From the NCBI GenBank assembly GCA_937916845.1, contig CALFSK010000020.1, positions 1 to 64,000 on the forward strand: a stretch of DNA of 64,000 nt, given 5' to 3'. The position numbers and the translations under genes are program-made. Of this stretch, positions 15,626 to 23,771 are shown one piece after another; position 1 is the stretch's first letter; each line of letters starts with the position of its first letter. The notes beneath the pieces are model-generated. The model had not been told where the DNA came from. It saw only the letters and a list, made by a program, of their open reading frames with translations, and made no database searches. The stretch is from an uncultured Lactobacillus sp. Its GTDB lineage: Bacteria > Bacillota > Bacilli > Lactobacillales > Lactobacillaceae.

Positions 15626-16835
15626 GTATCGCCAAGATTTTCCGATTTTACAAACTAAAATTAACGATGAACCACTAACCTATTTGGACAATGCGGCGAC
15701 GAGTCAAAAACCGCAGGCGGTCATCGATGCGATGGCGGACTTTTACGCGCACGGTAACGCGAACGTCCATCGTGGCGTGTATACGTTAGCTGCACAAGCG
15801 ACAGACCGTTACGAAGCTGTTCGTGATCAAGTTGCGCAGTGGCTAAATGCCGCGCGGCGCGAAGAAGTCTTTTTCACCCGTTCAACGACTGATAGTCTGA
15901 ACTGGGTAGTTCAGACTTACGGTGAGCAATTTGTGACGGCCGGCGACGAAATCGTCGTGACCGTGATGGAACATCACAGTAACTTAGTGCCGTGGCAACA
16001 GTTGGCTCACCGGAAGGGCGCGACCTTAAAGTACATCGGTTTAACTTCGGACGGGCAATTAGACTTAGCGGATGCGCGCAAACAAATTACGGCGAAGACC
16101 AAAGTGGTGGCGGTTGCACAGGCGTCAAACGTCTTAGGTGTGACGAACCCAATCAAGCAGTTGGCCCAAATTGCCCACGCACAGAACGCCATCTTGGTCG
16201 TCGATGGCGCCCAATCAATTGCGCACATGGCAGTCGATGTGCAGGACCTCGACGCGGACTTTTACGCCTTTTCAGCGCATAAAATCTACGGCCCAACTGG
16301 AGTGGGTGTGTTATATGGTAAATATGACTTATTGGCTCAATTAACGCCCGCCCAATTTGGTGGCGAGATGATCAGCGACGTTGACTGGCAAACGACTGAA
16401 TTTGCTGCAATTCCAGAACGCTTTGAAGCCGGAACACCGAACATTTGTGGCGTGATTGGTTTAGGTGCTGCACTGACCTACTTACAAAGTGTCGGGTTGG
16501 ATACGGTGCAAGCGATTGAACAGCGGCTGACCAAGCAGCTCTTAAGTGGGCTGATTGCAATGCCGGGTATTACGGTCTACGGGCCAGAGTCACCGGAATT
16601 ACACGGACCCGTTGTTGCGTTTAATGTCGATAACGTTCACGCGCATGATATTGCGACCGGACTAGACTTAGCCGGTGTGGAAATCCGTGCGGGTCACCAT
16701 TGTGCCCAACCGTTGATGCGTTATTTGCACGTTAATTCGACCGTTCGCGCAAGTGTCGGCCTCTATAATAATTCCGATGACGTGGATCGGCTTTTAACGG
16801 CGTTGGAATCGGTAAAGGAGTTCTTTGAATCATGA
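15612..16835 (+). CDS. sufS: cysteine desulfurase SufS
   Basis: This 407-aa PLP enzyme takes sulfur from L-cysteine, giving alanine and an enzyme persulfide. The PLP lysine is in FSAHKIYGPTGVG, the substrate-loop cysteine in RAGHHCAQPLM, and YLDNAATSQKP marks the N terminus; this is the group II (SufS) form. In organisms with SufU, the persulfide sulfur passes to SufU. It overlaps sufD upstream and sufU downstream by four bases. Confidence 0.96.
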   Translation: MTTNEYRQDFPILQTKINDEPLTYLDNAATSQKPQAVIDAMADFYAHGNANVHRGVYTLAAQATDRYEAVRDQVAQWLNAARREEVFFTRSTTDSLNWVVQTYGEQFVTAGDEIVVTVMEHHSNLVPWQQLAHRKGATLKYIGLTSDGQLDLADARKQITAKTKVVAVAQASNVLGVTNPIKQLAQIAHAQNAILVVDGAQSIAHMAVDVQDLDADFYAFSAHKIYGPTGVGVLYGKYDLLAQLTPAQFGGEMISDVDWQTTEFAAIPERFEAGTPNICGVIGLGAALTYLQSVGLDTVQAIEQRLTKQLLSGLIAMPGITVYGPESPELHGPVVAFNVDNVHAHDIATGLDLAGVEIRAGHHCAQPLMRYLHVNSTVRASVGLYNNSDDVDRLLTALESVKEFFES

Positions 16836-17290
16836 GTTTATTAAGACTAAAAGCCCTCTACCAGACCGTGATCTTGGAGAATGCGCAAGCGCCGCATCAT
16901 TTTGGGACGCTGCCAAATGCGAAGACGGTCACGCTGCATAATCCCACTTGTGGGGATGAAATCAATGTTCAGATGCTGATTAAGGATGACGTTATTGATC
17001 AGATTATGTTTACGGGCAGTGGCTGTACCATTTCGCAGGCGTCAGCTAGTATTATGACCGACGTTTTAAAAGGGCAAACCGTTACAGAAGCCCAAAAACG
17101 GCTAACCGACTTTTCAGATTTGATTACGGGCGATTCGTTGAATGACGCTGATCAGCACGCACTCGGCGACGCCGCGGTATTAGCAACGGTTGCCGAATTT
17201 CCGACCCGCATCAAGTGTGCAACGCTTGCGTGGCACGCTGCGGATCAATTATTAACGATGGGGGATGACGCTGATGACAAAACCAAATAA
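16832..17290 (+). CDS. sufU: sulfur-transfer protein SufU
   Basis: This 152-aa zinc protein accepts sulfur from SufS. The zinc ligands are visible: cysteine and aspartate in NPTCGDEI, cysteine in GSGCTISQA and cysteine in RIKCATLAW. The extra residues between the last two cysteines separate SufU from IscU. ATGA overlaps the sufS stop, and the last 17 bases overlap sufB. SufU in place of SufE/SufA fits a Gram-positive SUF operon. Confidence 0.95.
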   Translation: MSLLRLKALYQTVILENAQAPHHFGTLPNAKTVTLHNPTCGDEINVQMLIKDDVIDQIMFTGSGCTISQASASIMTDVLKGQTVTEAQKRLTDFSDLITGDSLNDADQHALGDAAVLATVAEFPTRIKCATLAWHAADQLLTMGDDADDKTK

Positions 17291-18689
17291 AGTCCAAGAA
17301 GTGACCGCTGGAACGGAAACTTACGAATATGGGTTTCACGACGATGTGACACCGGTTTATTCAACGGGGGAAGGCTTGAATGAAGACATTGTTCGTCAGA
17401 TTTCAGCCGAAAAACACGAACCACAGTGGATGTTGGATTACCGGTTAAAGGCTTATCAAATTTATCAGAAATTACCAGAACCAAAAGTTGGGCCAGATTT
17501 AAGCGGTCTGGACCTCGTGCACATGAAGTATTTCCAGAAAGCGACCGATAAAAAGTACCGTGACTGGAACGACGTGCCGGATAAAATCAAGCAGACTTTT
17601 GACCGCTTAGGGGTACCAGAAGCAGAACGGAAGTACCTCGCGGGTTCAAGTGCCCAGTATGAGTCCGAAGTGGTTTATCACCGGATGCAAGAAACGTTTG
17701 AAAAGACGGGGATCATCTTTACGGATACCGATACCGCCCTTCAAAAGTACCCAGAGCTCTTTAAAAAGTGGTTTGGGAAACTCGTTCCGGCTAACACGAA
17801 TAAGTACGCTGCGCTGAACTGTGCGGTTTGGTCTGGCGGGACGTTTATCTACGTGCCAAAGGGTGTGACGGTCACGACCCCAATCCAGTCGTACTTCCGA
17901 ATTAATGCGGAAAACACCGGCCAGTTTGAACGAACATTGATCATCGTGGATGAAGGGGCCAGCGTTAACTACGTGGAAGGCTGTACTGCTCCTAACTACG
18001 ATTCGGACAGTTTGCACGCCGCGGTCGTTGAAGTTAACGTCTTAGCGAATGCGACTTGTCGTTACACGACCATTCAAAACTGGTCGAACAACGTGTACAG
18101 TTTGGAAACGAAGCGCGCGCAAGCGATGGAAAATGCCACGATGGAATGGGTCGACGGTAATTTGGGCTCTAAAATTACGATGAAGTACCCATCCGTTTAT
18201 TTGAATGGTCAGGGTGCACACGGCACGATGTTGTCAATCGCGGTGGCTGGTCAAAACGTTGACCAGGATACCGGGGCACGGATGATCCATAACGCAAAGA
18301 ACACGACGTCGTCCATCGTTTCGAAGTCGATTGCTAAGGATGGTGGTGCAGTGGATTATCGGGGGACCGTACGCTTTGGCCGCCACTCTGACGGGTCCTT
18401 TGCCCACGTCGAATGTGACACCATTATCATGGATGACTTGTCTTCAAGTGATACGATTCCGTATAACGAAATTTTAAATGGTAATGTCTCTATGGAACAC
18501 GAAGCCAAGGTGTCTAAAGTTTCAGAAGCCCAACTCTACTACTTGATGAGTCGGGGAATTTCGGAACAAAAGGCCACTGAAATGATCATTATGGGCTTTG
18601 TGGAACCATTTACGAAGCAGTTACCAATGGAATATGCGGTGGAATTAAACCGTTTGATTAGTTTTGAAATGGAAGGGTCCATCGGTTAA
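17274..18689 (+). CDS. sufB: Fe-S cluster scaffold protein SufB
   Basis: The 471-aa protein is the main scaffold subunit. [19 protein letters not shown], the [17 protein letters not shown] strand, the ECDTIIMDD cysteine region and the [18 protein letters not shown] terminus are SufB marks. I place the start at 17274 (MTKPNK), because GGGGG at 17260-17264 is at the right distance; an in-frame ATG at 17265 is too close. A terminator follows the stop codon, closing the operon. Confidence 0.96.
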   Translation: MTKPNKVQEVTAGTETYEYGFHDDVTPVYSTGEGLNEDIVRQISAEKHEPQWMLDYRLKAYQIYQKLPEPKVGPDLSGLDLVHMKYFQKATDKKYRDWNDVPDKIKQTFDRLGVPEAERKYLAGSSAQYESEVVYHRMQETFEKTGIIFTDTDTALQKYPELFKKWFGKLVPANTNKYAALNCAVWSGGTFIYVPKGVTVTTPIQSYFRINAENTGQFERTLIIVDEGASVNYVEGCTAPNYDSDSLHAAVVEVNVLANATCRYTTIQNWSNNVYSLETKRAQAMENATMEWVDGNLGSKITMKYPSVYLNGQGAHGTMLSIAVAGQNVDQDTGARMIHNAKNTTSSIVSKSIAKDGGAVDYRGTVRFGRHSDGSFAHVECDTIIMDDLSSSDTIPYNEILNGNVSMEHEAKVSKVSEAQLYYLMSRGISEQKATEMIIMGFVEPFTKQLPMEYAVELNRLISFEMEGSIG

Positions 18690-18704
18690 TAGGGCCTAAA
18701 ATTA

Positions 18705-18746
18705 AAAAAATGGTGCTTGAGAATTCTTTCTTGAGCACCATTTTTT
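18705..18746 (+). terminator. terminator of the SUF operon
   Basis: AAATGGTGCT pairs with AGCACCATTT, extended by TTGAG-type inner pairs, and ends in six T residues. Confidence 0.9.
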
Positions 18747-18857
18747 GGTGGCGATGACCTGAGTAGGGTGTGAAAACAAGCAAAATAATTTACATTTGCC
18801 AATTTATGGCTATACTGACAGAGTAAATTAAGCAGAACTAAGAGGTGGCATACGGAG

Positions 18858-19385
18858 ATGCAATTTGAAACGGAACGCTTACTGATTCGGCCAATCCAGG
18901 CCAGTGATCACGATGCGATGCAGGTGATGATTTTAGATCCCCAAGTAGTGGCTTACTTGCGGTATCGCACGCTTGAGACGCCAGCCGCATTTGACGATGC
19001 CTTTAAGACCCACTTCATGGCGGATTCAACGACAACGTTCGGACTGGAACGCAAACGGGACCACCAGTTGATTGGGTTTTACGAGTTCCACGTCGATGAC
19101 CACATGGGTGAACTGACGTACGCACTGAGCCCCTCAGCATGGGGCCACGGCTACGTTGCGGAAGCCGGCCAGGAAATGATGACGTACGGATTTAAAAACT
19201 TAGGCCTGACCCGCATCGAAGCGCATTATGCGAGCGCAAACCCGCGTTCTGGGCGGGTGATGGCAAAATTGGGCATGCACGATGAAGGGGAATTACAAAC
19301 CTTTACATTGCCGTCTGGCGAACTAATTCACGTCATGGCGTATGGGTTGAATAAAAATGAGTGGCAACGTGAAAAAAGTGCTTGA
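18858..19385 (+). CDS. GNAT-family N-acetyltransferase (RimJ/RimL type)
   Basis: The 175-aa protein starts with FETERLLIRPIQASD, typical of RimJ/RimL-like acetyltransferases, and has the acetyl-CoA region in GHGYVAEAGQEMMTYGF and NPRSGRVMAKLGM. This group acetylates ribosomal-protein N termini or small amines; the target is unknown here. AGAGGTGG lies 11 bases before the ATG. It is a single-gene unit. Confidence 0.85.
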   Translation: MQFETERLLIRPIQASDHDAMQVMILDPQVVAYLRYRTLETPAAFDDAFKTHFMADSTTTFGLERKRDHQLIGFYEFHVDDHMGELTYALSPSAWGHGYVAEAGQEMMTYGFKNLGLTRIEAHYASANPRSGRVMAKLGMHDEGELQTFTLPSGELIHVMAYGLNKNEWQREKSA

Positions 19386-19466
19386 CCTGTAACGGGTTTC
19401 AGGTTTTATACTCAATTTGTTGAGTTAGCCACTTAGCAACAACGAAATAAACACGCTTTAGAATTG

Positions 19467-19502
19467 ACGCCTTGTTCCTTCAGCCGGAACGGGGCGTTTT
19501 TT
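19467..19502 (+). terminator. terminator between acetyltransferase and MFS pump
   Basis: ACGCC-TTCC pairs with GGAA-GGCGT across a short loop, followed by T residues. A weaker ACCTG/CAGGT hairpin lies at 19385-19410. Confidence 0.75.
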
Positions 19503-19606
19503 GCGACCTTTTCTGAAAAGACCGTGGTCACCTTCAGAAAAGTAGTGTAGGCTAAAAGAGTGTGTTTATTTTACAATCAGTTTTTACATATTTTGGAGGA
19601 ATTTAG

Positions 19607-21118
19607 GTGTCGAAAAAAGTCATTATGATCGTGACGATTGCGTTGCTATTATCCAACGCAATGAACGGTTTAGATAGTACCATCATTAGTACGGCGTTGC
19701 CGGCCATTATTAGTGACTTGCACGGCTTACAGCTGATGGGGTGGATCGTTGCCGTGTTTTTACTAGGCGGTGCGGTAACGACGCCACTCTGGAGTAAGTT
19801 AGGGGAACGGATCGGCAACAAGTCCGCCTACCAGATTTCCACGTTGATCTTTGTACTTGGTGCCCTCCTTGAAGGTCTAGCACCAAATATCATTTTCCTC
19901 ATTGCGGCGCGGACCGTGATGGGGATTGGGAGTGGCGGGATGACTGCGATTCCCTATATCATCTACGCTGAGATTTACCAAGATCCGGTCAAGCGTGGGA
20001 AAGTATTCGGCTACGTGACGGCCAGTTTTAGTACCGCCGCAATTATTGGGCCACTAGTGGGTGGCTTTATTGTGGATAACTTTGGTTGGCACTGGGTGTT
20101 TTACATTAACGTGCCGATTGGGTTGGCGTCGATTGCCATTATTCAGTGGTTATACCGGGCGCCAGCTGTTAAACCCGCGACGGATAAGGTCGATTACTTG
20201 GGCGCTGTTCTACTCAGTGGTGGCCTCGTGAGCCTATTAGTCGGCATTGAAATGATTGGCAAGTTACCAACTGGCATCATTGGATTGATTATTTTACTCG
20301 CAATTAGCCTGCTAGTCGCATTGACGATGGTCGAACGCCGGGCAAGTGATCCAATTATTCCGTTGCGGCTCTTTAAAAATCGCTACCTGTTAGCCGCGTT
20401 TGTCATGTTTTTCCTTATTTACGGTTTCTTCGTTGGATTTAACGTCTACGTGCCAATGTGGGCACAGGGACTCCTTGGAACGACGGCCGTTATCGGGGGC
20501 GTCACCCAGATTCCCGGTTCCGTGACGAACTTCTTAGGGGCTCAGTGGAGTGGGAACATGGAGCGTCGGTGGTCGACTAGAACAGTTGTGATGATCGGCT
20601 TTGGGGGCATGTTGATTGCCTGTGGTCTACTAGCTTTGGCTGGACGTCAGACGAACTACGGCTTCTTATTGTTGGCGAGTGCGTTTCAGGGATGCGGGAT
20701 TGGAATTTGCTTTACCGTATTGCAGGTCAGCGTTCAGCAGCAGGCCCGCCACGAAGACGTGCCAATTGCGACGTCGTTTAGCTTGTTAGTTCGGATGCTT
20801 GGTCAGACGTTTATGGCGTCGATTTATAGCATCGTATTGAACCACGCGTTGACGACCGGGGTTGCTAAATCGGGTGGACAAATTACGATGAACATGATGA
20901 ATGAACTCAGTGATGCGACCAGCGCTAGCAAGCTGCCAGCGCACTTATTGCCCGCCATGCGGACAATCTTGCATACTGGGTTACACCACATTATGGGCGT
21001 CGCCTTAGTTTTATTAGTCATTGGGTTGGCCGTTAATATCTGGGGCTTTTGTGCACCAAAATCAAAGCCGGCGCATCATTGGTGGTCAGCATTAGGTGCC
21101 CATCATAATTTGAATTAG
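19607..21118 (+). CDS. MFS drug transporter, DHA2 (14-TM) family
   Basis: This 503-aa membrane protein has about fourteen hydrophobic segments. The DHA2 marks are NAMNGLDSTIISTALPAI (motif D1), WSKLGERIGNKSAYQ (motif A) and GIGSGGMTAIPY/GPLVGGFIVDNFGWHWVFYINVPIG (motif C). It should export hydrophobic toxic compounds with proton antiport. The start codon is GTG at 19607, with GGAGGA six bases upstream. No regulator is adjacent. A family A repeat starts 16 bases after its stop codon, without a separate terminator. Confidence 0.88.
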   Translation: MSKKVIMIVTIALLLSNAMNGLDSTIISTALPAIISDLHGLQLMGWIVAVFLLGGAVTTPLWSKLGERIGNKSAYQISTLIFVLGALLEGLAPNIIFLIAARTVMGIGSGGMTAIPYIIYAEIYQDPVKRGKVFGYVTASFSTAAIIGPLVGGFIVDNFGWHWVFYINVPIGLASIAIIQWLYRAPAVKPATDKVDYLGAVLLSGGLVSLLVGIEMIGKLPTGIIGLIILLAISLLVALTMVERRASDPIIPLRLFKNRYLLAAFVMFFLIYGFFVGFNVYVPMWAQGLLGTTAVIGGVTQIPGSVTNFLGAQWSGNMERRWSTRTVVMIGFGGMLIACGLLALAGRQTNYGFLLLASAFQGCGIGICFTVLQVSVQQQARHEDVPIATSFSLLVRMLGQTFMASIYSIVLNHALTTGVAKSGGQITMNMMNELSDATSASKLPAHLLPAMRTILHTGLHHIMGVALVLLVIGLAVNIWGFCAPKSKPAHHWWSALGAHHNLN

Positions 21119-21133
21119 TTACTTGTAAGCTAT

Positions 21134-21315
21134 TCCGGTTGCCGCTGATGACATGCGGTCGTGGGACCGGGTCTAGCCTGAGAAACGGTCTAGCCCCTCG
21201 CCCGGAACGATTGCAAAATGCACAATTGTCCCGGACCGTCCGTGGTGTAAAGACCGGCAAAAAACCGCCGCTCTAACACCACTTTCACGACCGATGCCAT
21301 CAGCGACAGCCTCCG
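21134..21315 (+). repeat. family A palindromic repeat, copy A3
   Basis: The outer arm GGTTGCCGCTGATGACATGCGG pairs with the GACCGATGCCATCAGCGACAGCC-like right arm. The inner GGTCTAG/CTAG, ATTGC/GCAAT and GGTGT/ACACC stems are kept. Only a right-end scrap of family B (GACGGAGCGACT, 21356-21367) follows. Confidence 0.8.
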
Positions 21316-21339
21316 AGCATCCGATCAAAATAACAATAG

Positions 21340-21372
21340 TAAGACTATTCTGTCTGACGGAGCGACTGATTT
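21340..21372 (+). repeat. family B remnant, right end only
   Basis: CTGACGGAGCGACT matches the right terminus of full B copies (CCGACGGAGCGA). The hairpins are missing. It stands at the expected place after A3, so a full B was probably deleted. Confidence 0.5.
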
Positions 21373-21442
21373 AGGAATAACGATTATTGCTGGTGCAGTG
21401 TTGACAGTGATTTTAGGTCTCTCAACCTTTAGATGAATGATT

Positions 21443-21476
21443 AAAAAGGTAACTACATTTGACGGTTACCTTTTTT
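21443..21476 (+). terminator. orphan terminator
   Basis: AAAAAGGTAAC pairs with GGTTACCTTTTTT around a nine-base loop. No gene precedes it directly; it may end read-through from the MFS gene and the A3 repeat. Confidence 0.75.
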
Positions 21477-21544
21477 GTTTGATTTAGAGGTTGAAAAGTA
21501 AAATTTAGGATTGAACTAATGGAAATTAATTATCTATGAAATGG

Positions 21545-21634
21545 TCCGGTTATTCCTGATAACATGCGGTCGTGGAGCAGGTGTAAGCCCAAAAGTGGTC
21601 TTGCTCCTCGCAACAGATGTTATCAGGAACAAAC
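21545..21634 (+). repeat. family A repeat, shortened copy A5
   Basis: Outer arms GGTTATTCCTGATAACAT (21548) and ATGTTATCAGGAACAAAC (21617) pair, and the GGAGCAGG...CTTGCTCC arm remains. The 3' half of the element is deleted, giving 90 bases, and the ends are still complementary. Confidence 0.7.
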
Positions 21635-21674
21635 TTAGATAGTGTATTGGATTTTGAAATCATAATAATAGGAA

Positions 21675-21847
21675 TAGCGAAGTCGGGTAGTATTGGGTGC
21701 TGTGTCGGCAAGATTGGCGGGTGGTTCTTACGCCAATCTTGCGGGGCGATGCAAAGACGCGGGCTAACGGCTTTGCATCGAGGTTCCAGACCGCACCATG
21801 GCTGGAACCATCCCCCATAGCACCCAATGCTGCCCGACGGAGCGGAT
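21675..21847 (+). repeat. family B palindromic repeat, copy B5
   Basis: Outer arm GTCGGGTAGTATTGGGTGCT pairs with AGCACCCAATGCTGCCCGAC. The hairpins are AAGATTGGCG/CGCCAATCTT, GATGCAAAG/CTTTGCATC and GGTTCCAG/CTGGAACC. The last two differ from B1 on both sides of the stem. It follows the shortened A5 copy. Confidence 0.85.
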
Positions 21848-21938
21848 AACTTAGAATCCCAATAATAAAACGTTTGTTCCCCTATCAAAAGTACGGTATG
21901 ATATAGAAGTATTCTAAAAAAGATGGGGCGAAGAGAGC

Positions 21939-22874
21939 ATGAGAAAATGGACACGACGCGCGTTGGCAGCGGGCGTAATGAGTTTAGGGTTATTACTGGG
22001 TGGTTGTAGTACGGTCACTAGTACGACTAATACCGAGTCAAGTCAGTCGGCAGCGACTACCGGTGAGACGAAGACGTCGGGTAATCAGCAACAAACGTAT
22101 CAACAGTTAGCTAAAATGACGTATCAGTCTGGTGGGGCAGCGGCCATTAAGGTCAATAGTGGAAAAAGCACCTTAAAAGCTAGTCAGTGGAAGAATTCCA
22201 AAATTGACTATGGTAATTTGGACCGGCTCAACCGAACCACGACGGATACCGCTTATTTAAGTAAAGCGAACTTGGGACGGTCAGCTGGTCGGACCGCGCA
22301 GACGTGGAGTCCAACCGGTTGGCATAACCAACCAATCAAGGTTAACGGGAAGCGGGTTTACCCGCAAAACCGTGGCCATTTGATTGCCTACACGTTGTCA
22401 TTTAACCTGACTAATACCGGGAAATACCGTTCGGGGGAAGATGGTAGCTTGGACAATCCTAAAAACTTGGCAACGCAAACGGCGTACTCAAACCAAAAGA
22501 CGATGCAGATTTATGAAGATCAGGTGCGCACAGCCATGGAACAAGGGAAGAAAGTCATTTATAAAGTGACGACGGTCTTTCGTGGTGACGAATTAATGCC
22601 ACGGGGCTATTGGTCCCAAGCAGTGTCAACTGATGGTAGTGTTAACTTTAACGTGTATATCTGGAACGTTGAGCCCGGAGTCAACTTTGATTACGCAACT
22701 GGTCGGGGTAAAGCCGATAGTGCCATGCAAGTTGCCGGGGCGGATAAAGTGAATAGCAGCGCCAATACTAGTCAGTCACGGCAGTACTCTAAAAAGCCAA
22801 CGACTTCTAAGCAAGTGGAAAAAGAGCTTTACCGTTACGGCTATAAGTACGTTAAGAAGCACTTGAACAATTAA
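21939..22874 (+). CDS. DNA/RNA non-specific endonuclease, predicted lipoprotein
   Basis: This 311-aa protein has a lipoprotein signal (LLLGGCSTV), a serine/threonine-rich linker to about residue 60, and an EndA/NucA-type nuclease domain. The beta-beta-alpha-metal motif reads NRGHLIAY where EndA has DRGH; the general-base histidine is kept. The metal asparagine lies in NLATQTAYSNQKT. Streptococcal EndA degrades one DNA strand during uptake, so a role in DNA uptake or nutrient scavenging on the cell surface is plausible. GAAGAGAG precedes the ATG. The lysine-rich tail VKKHLNN is unremarkable. Confidence 0.88.
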   Translation: MRKWTRRALAAGVMSLGLLLGGCSTVTSTTNTESSQSAATTGETKTSGNQQQTYQQLAKMTYQSGGAAAIKVNSGKSTLKASQWKNSKIDYGNLDRLNRTTTDTAYLSKANLGRSAGRTAQTWSPTGWHNQPIKVNGKRVYPQNRGHLIAYTLSFNLTNTGKYRSGEDGSLDNPKNLATQTAYSNQKTMQIYEDQVRTAMEQGKKVIYKVTTVFRGDELMPRGYWSQAVSTDGSVNFNVYIWNVEPGVNFDYATGRGKADSAMQVAGADKVNSSANTSQSRQYSKKPTTSKQVEKELYRYGYKYVKKHLNN

Positions 22875-22892
22875 ATGAAAGACTGGTACAAT
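22863..22892 (+). promoter_or_regulatory. promoter for the RNA region after the nuclease
   Basis: -35 TTGAAC (22863-22868) overlaps the end of the nuclease gene; the extended -10 TGG-TACAAT (22887-22892) is 18 bases away. A frame of 23 codons (MKIVLFQDNG...) starts at 22895, at the predicted start of transcription. Confidence 0.45.
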
Positions 22893-22941
22893 CTATGAAA
22901 ATTGTCCTATTCCAAGACAACGGGGCTAAAGCAGACTGGCA

Positions 22942-22993
22942 AACGGCGGAGTCCGCGCTATACTGATAGCATAAACGTTGCTTAACCGCCGTT
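22942..22993 (+). other. large hairpin with inner stem
   Basis: AACGGCGG (22942-22949) pairs with CCGCCGTT (22986-22993), with GCTAT-ACTG-ATAGC inside. ATTGCTATTTTTCTC follows, which may allow weak termination of the nuclease transcript. Confidence 0.5.
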
Positions 22994-23085
22994 AATTGCT
23001 ATTTTTCTCAATTATATTAACAAGTAGCGTTTGTAAAGACCTGAATGAACGGGTTCCTTCCCAAGTGCCTGTGATTTTTCCATAC

Positions 23086-23188
23086 AATAACGTCGGCTCC
23101 CAACCACGTTATTGCTAACCAATCGTTTGTTTGATTGTTAGTACTAATTACCCTTGAGACGTCCAACTGCGTGGTTGGACGTTTTTTT
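23086..23188 (+). promoter_or_regulatory. orphan transcription attenuator (terminator with antiterminator)
   Basis: A perfect terminator is formed by ACGTCCAAC (23159-23167) and GTTGGACGT (23174-23182), followed by seven T. Upstream CCAACCACG (23100-23108) is complementary to CGTGGTTGG (23170-23178), which includes the terminator loop and 3' arm. A third hairpin, AATAACGT/ACGTTATT (23086-23113), would mask that antiterminator. The three are mutually exclusive, as in riboswitch expression platforms. No T-box sequence is present and no intact gene follows. Confidence 0.55.
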
Positions 23189-23200
23189 GTGCCGAAAAGA

Positions 23201-23328
23201 GAGTGTGCCAAAAGGCGGTCAGTTTGTGAGCATTAACGTAAAATCAGCGATTATTCCTGGGCTTGGAATGGTCGCTGATTTTGGGTTAAGCGGAACAAAT
23301 TGCCTTTTGTCACACGTTTCGACCATAG
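23201..23328 (+). repeat. family C palindromic repeat, copy C1
   Basis: GTGTGCCAAAAGGC (23203-23216) pairs with GCCTTTTGTCACAC (23302-23315) with one mismatch. Inside are GTTTG/CAAAT-type and TTAAC/GTTAA stems and a long hairpin, AAATCAGCGA...TCGCTGATTT. Confidence 0.8.
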
Positions 23329-23337
23329 TAATAAGGA

Positions 23338-23378
23338 AAGCCATTCAGAAATAGTTGATATTTCTGGATGGCTTTTTG
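23338..23378 (+). terminator. terminator after repeat C1
   Basis: GCCATTCAGAAAT pairs with ATTTCTGGATGGC and runs into five T residues. It can also work weakly on the minus strand. Confidence 0.8.
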
Positions 23379-23400
23379 GATTTTGTCCCAAACGCTTAGC

Positions 23401-23508
23401 TTAGAGTAGTAAAAGCAAGCTAACGGCAATTAAGGTCACGAAGTCGATTCCAATAAAGCACCGGTCCAGTTGGTGAACAATGATCCGGTATACTTGAGCT
23501 AAACGCAA
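23401..23508 (-). CDS. possible small membrane peptide, 35 aa
   Basis: A minus-strand frame from a TTG at 23508 to TAA at 23401 encodes a basic start (LRLAQVYRIIVHQLDR) and then one hydrophobic segment ending VSLLLLL. No ATG or Shine-Dalgarno is seen. The polarity resembles small hydrophobic toxins, and it lies back to back with an AbrB-like pseudogene, so it may be a decayed partner. It may equally be chance. Confidence 0.25.
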   Translation of the reverse strand: MRLAQVYRIIVHQLDRCFIGIDFVTLIAVSLLLLL

Positions 23509-23529
23509 CTGAAGTGGAGGCGATGAGGG

Positions 23530-23715
23530 ATGGTTAAAGGCTTAATTCGACAAGATGAACAGGGTATTTGAATTAGTCATGAGATTCTAAAAATGATTGG
23601 CATTCAACTTGATCAACCGGTCCAAATCAACACTCATCAAATTGCTAGTCAGCGGGTATTAGTGCTGCATGCCGCGAAACAGCCAGTGCCGGAAGCAAAG
23701 CAACGTGAAGCTTAA
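23530..23715 (+). pseudogene. AbrB/MazE-type DNA-binding protein, interrupted by a stop codon
   Basis: The frame begins MVKGLIRQDEQGI, has TGA at 23569, then continues ISHEILKMIGIQLDQPVQI to a TAA at 23713. This matches a SpoVT-AbrB domain (usually GIRIPKEIL...), and a CGA-to-TGA change explains the break. GGAGGCGATGAGGG sits before the ATG. MazE-type antitoxins of this length pair with a MazF toxin, and none is present. Confidence 0.6.
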
Positions 23716-23727
23716 TTAAGGACAAAG

Positions 23728-23753
23728 AAAAACCGCGAGTAATCGCGGTTTTT
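23728..23753. terminator. bidirectional terminator between the pseudogene and glpF
   Basis: AAAACCGCG pairs with CGCGGTTTTT around AGTAAT, with T on one side and A on the other, so it can end glpF on the minus strand. Confidence 0.8.
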
Positions 23754-23771
23754 GTCGTTCCTGAATAAATG

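Noticed and set aside
22895..22966. 23-codon ORF MKIVLFQDNG... as a gene
   Set aside because: It starts at or before the predicted +1, has no ribosome binding site and ends within a hairpin; kept only as a note.
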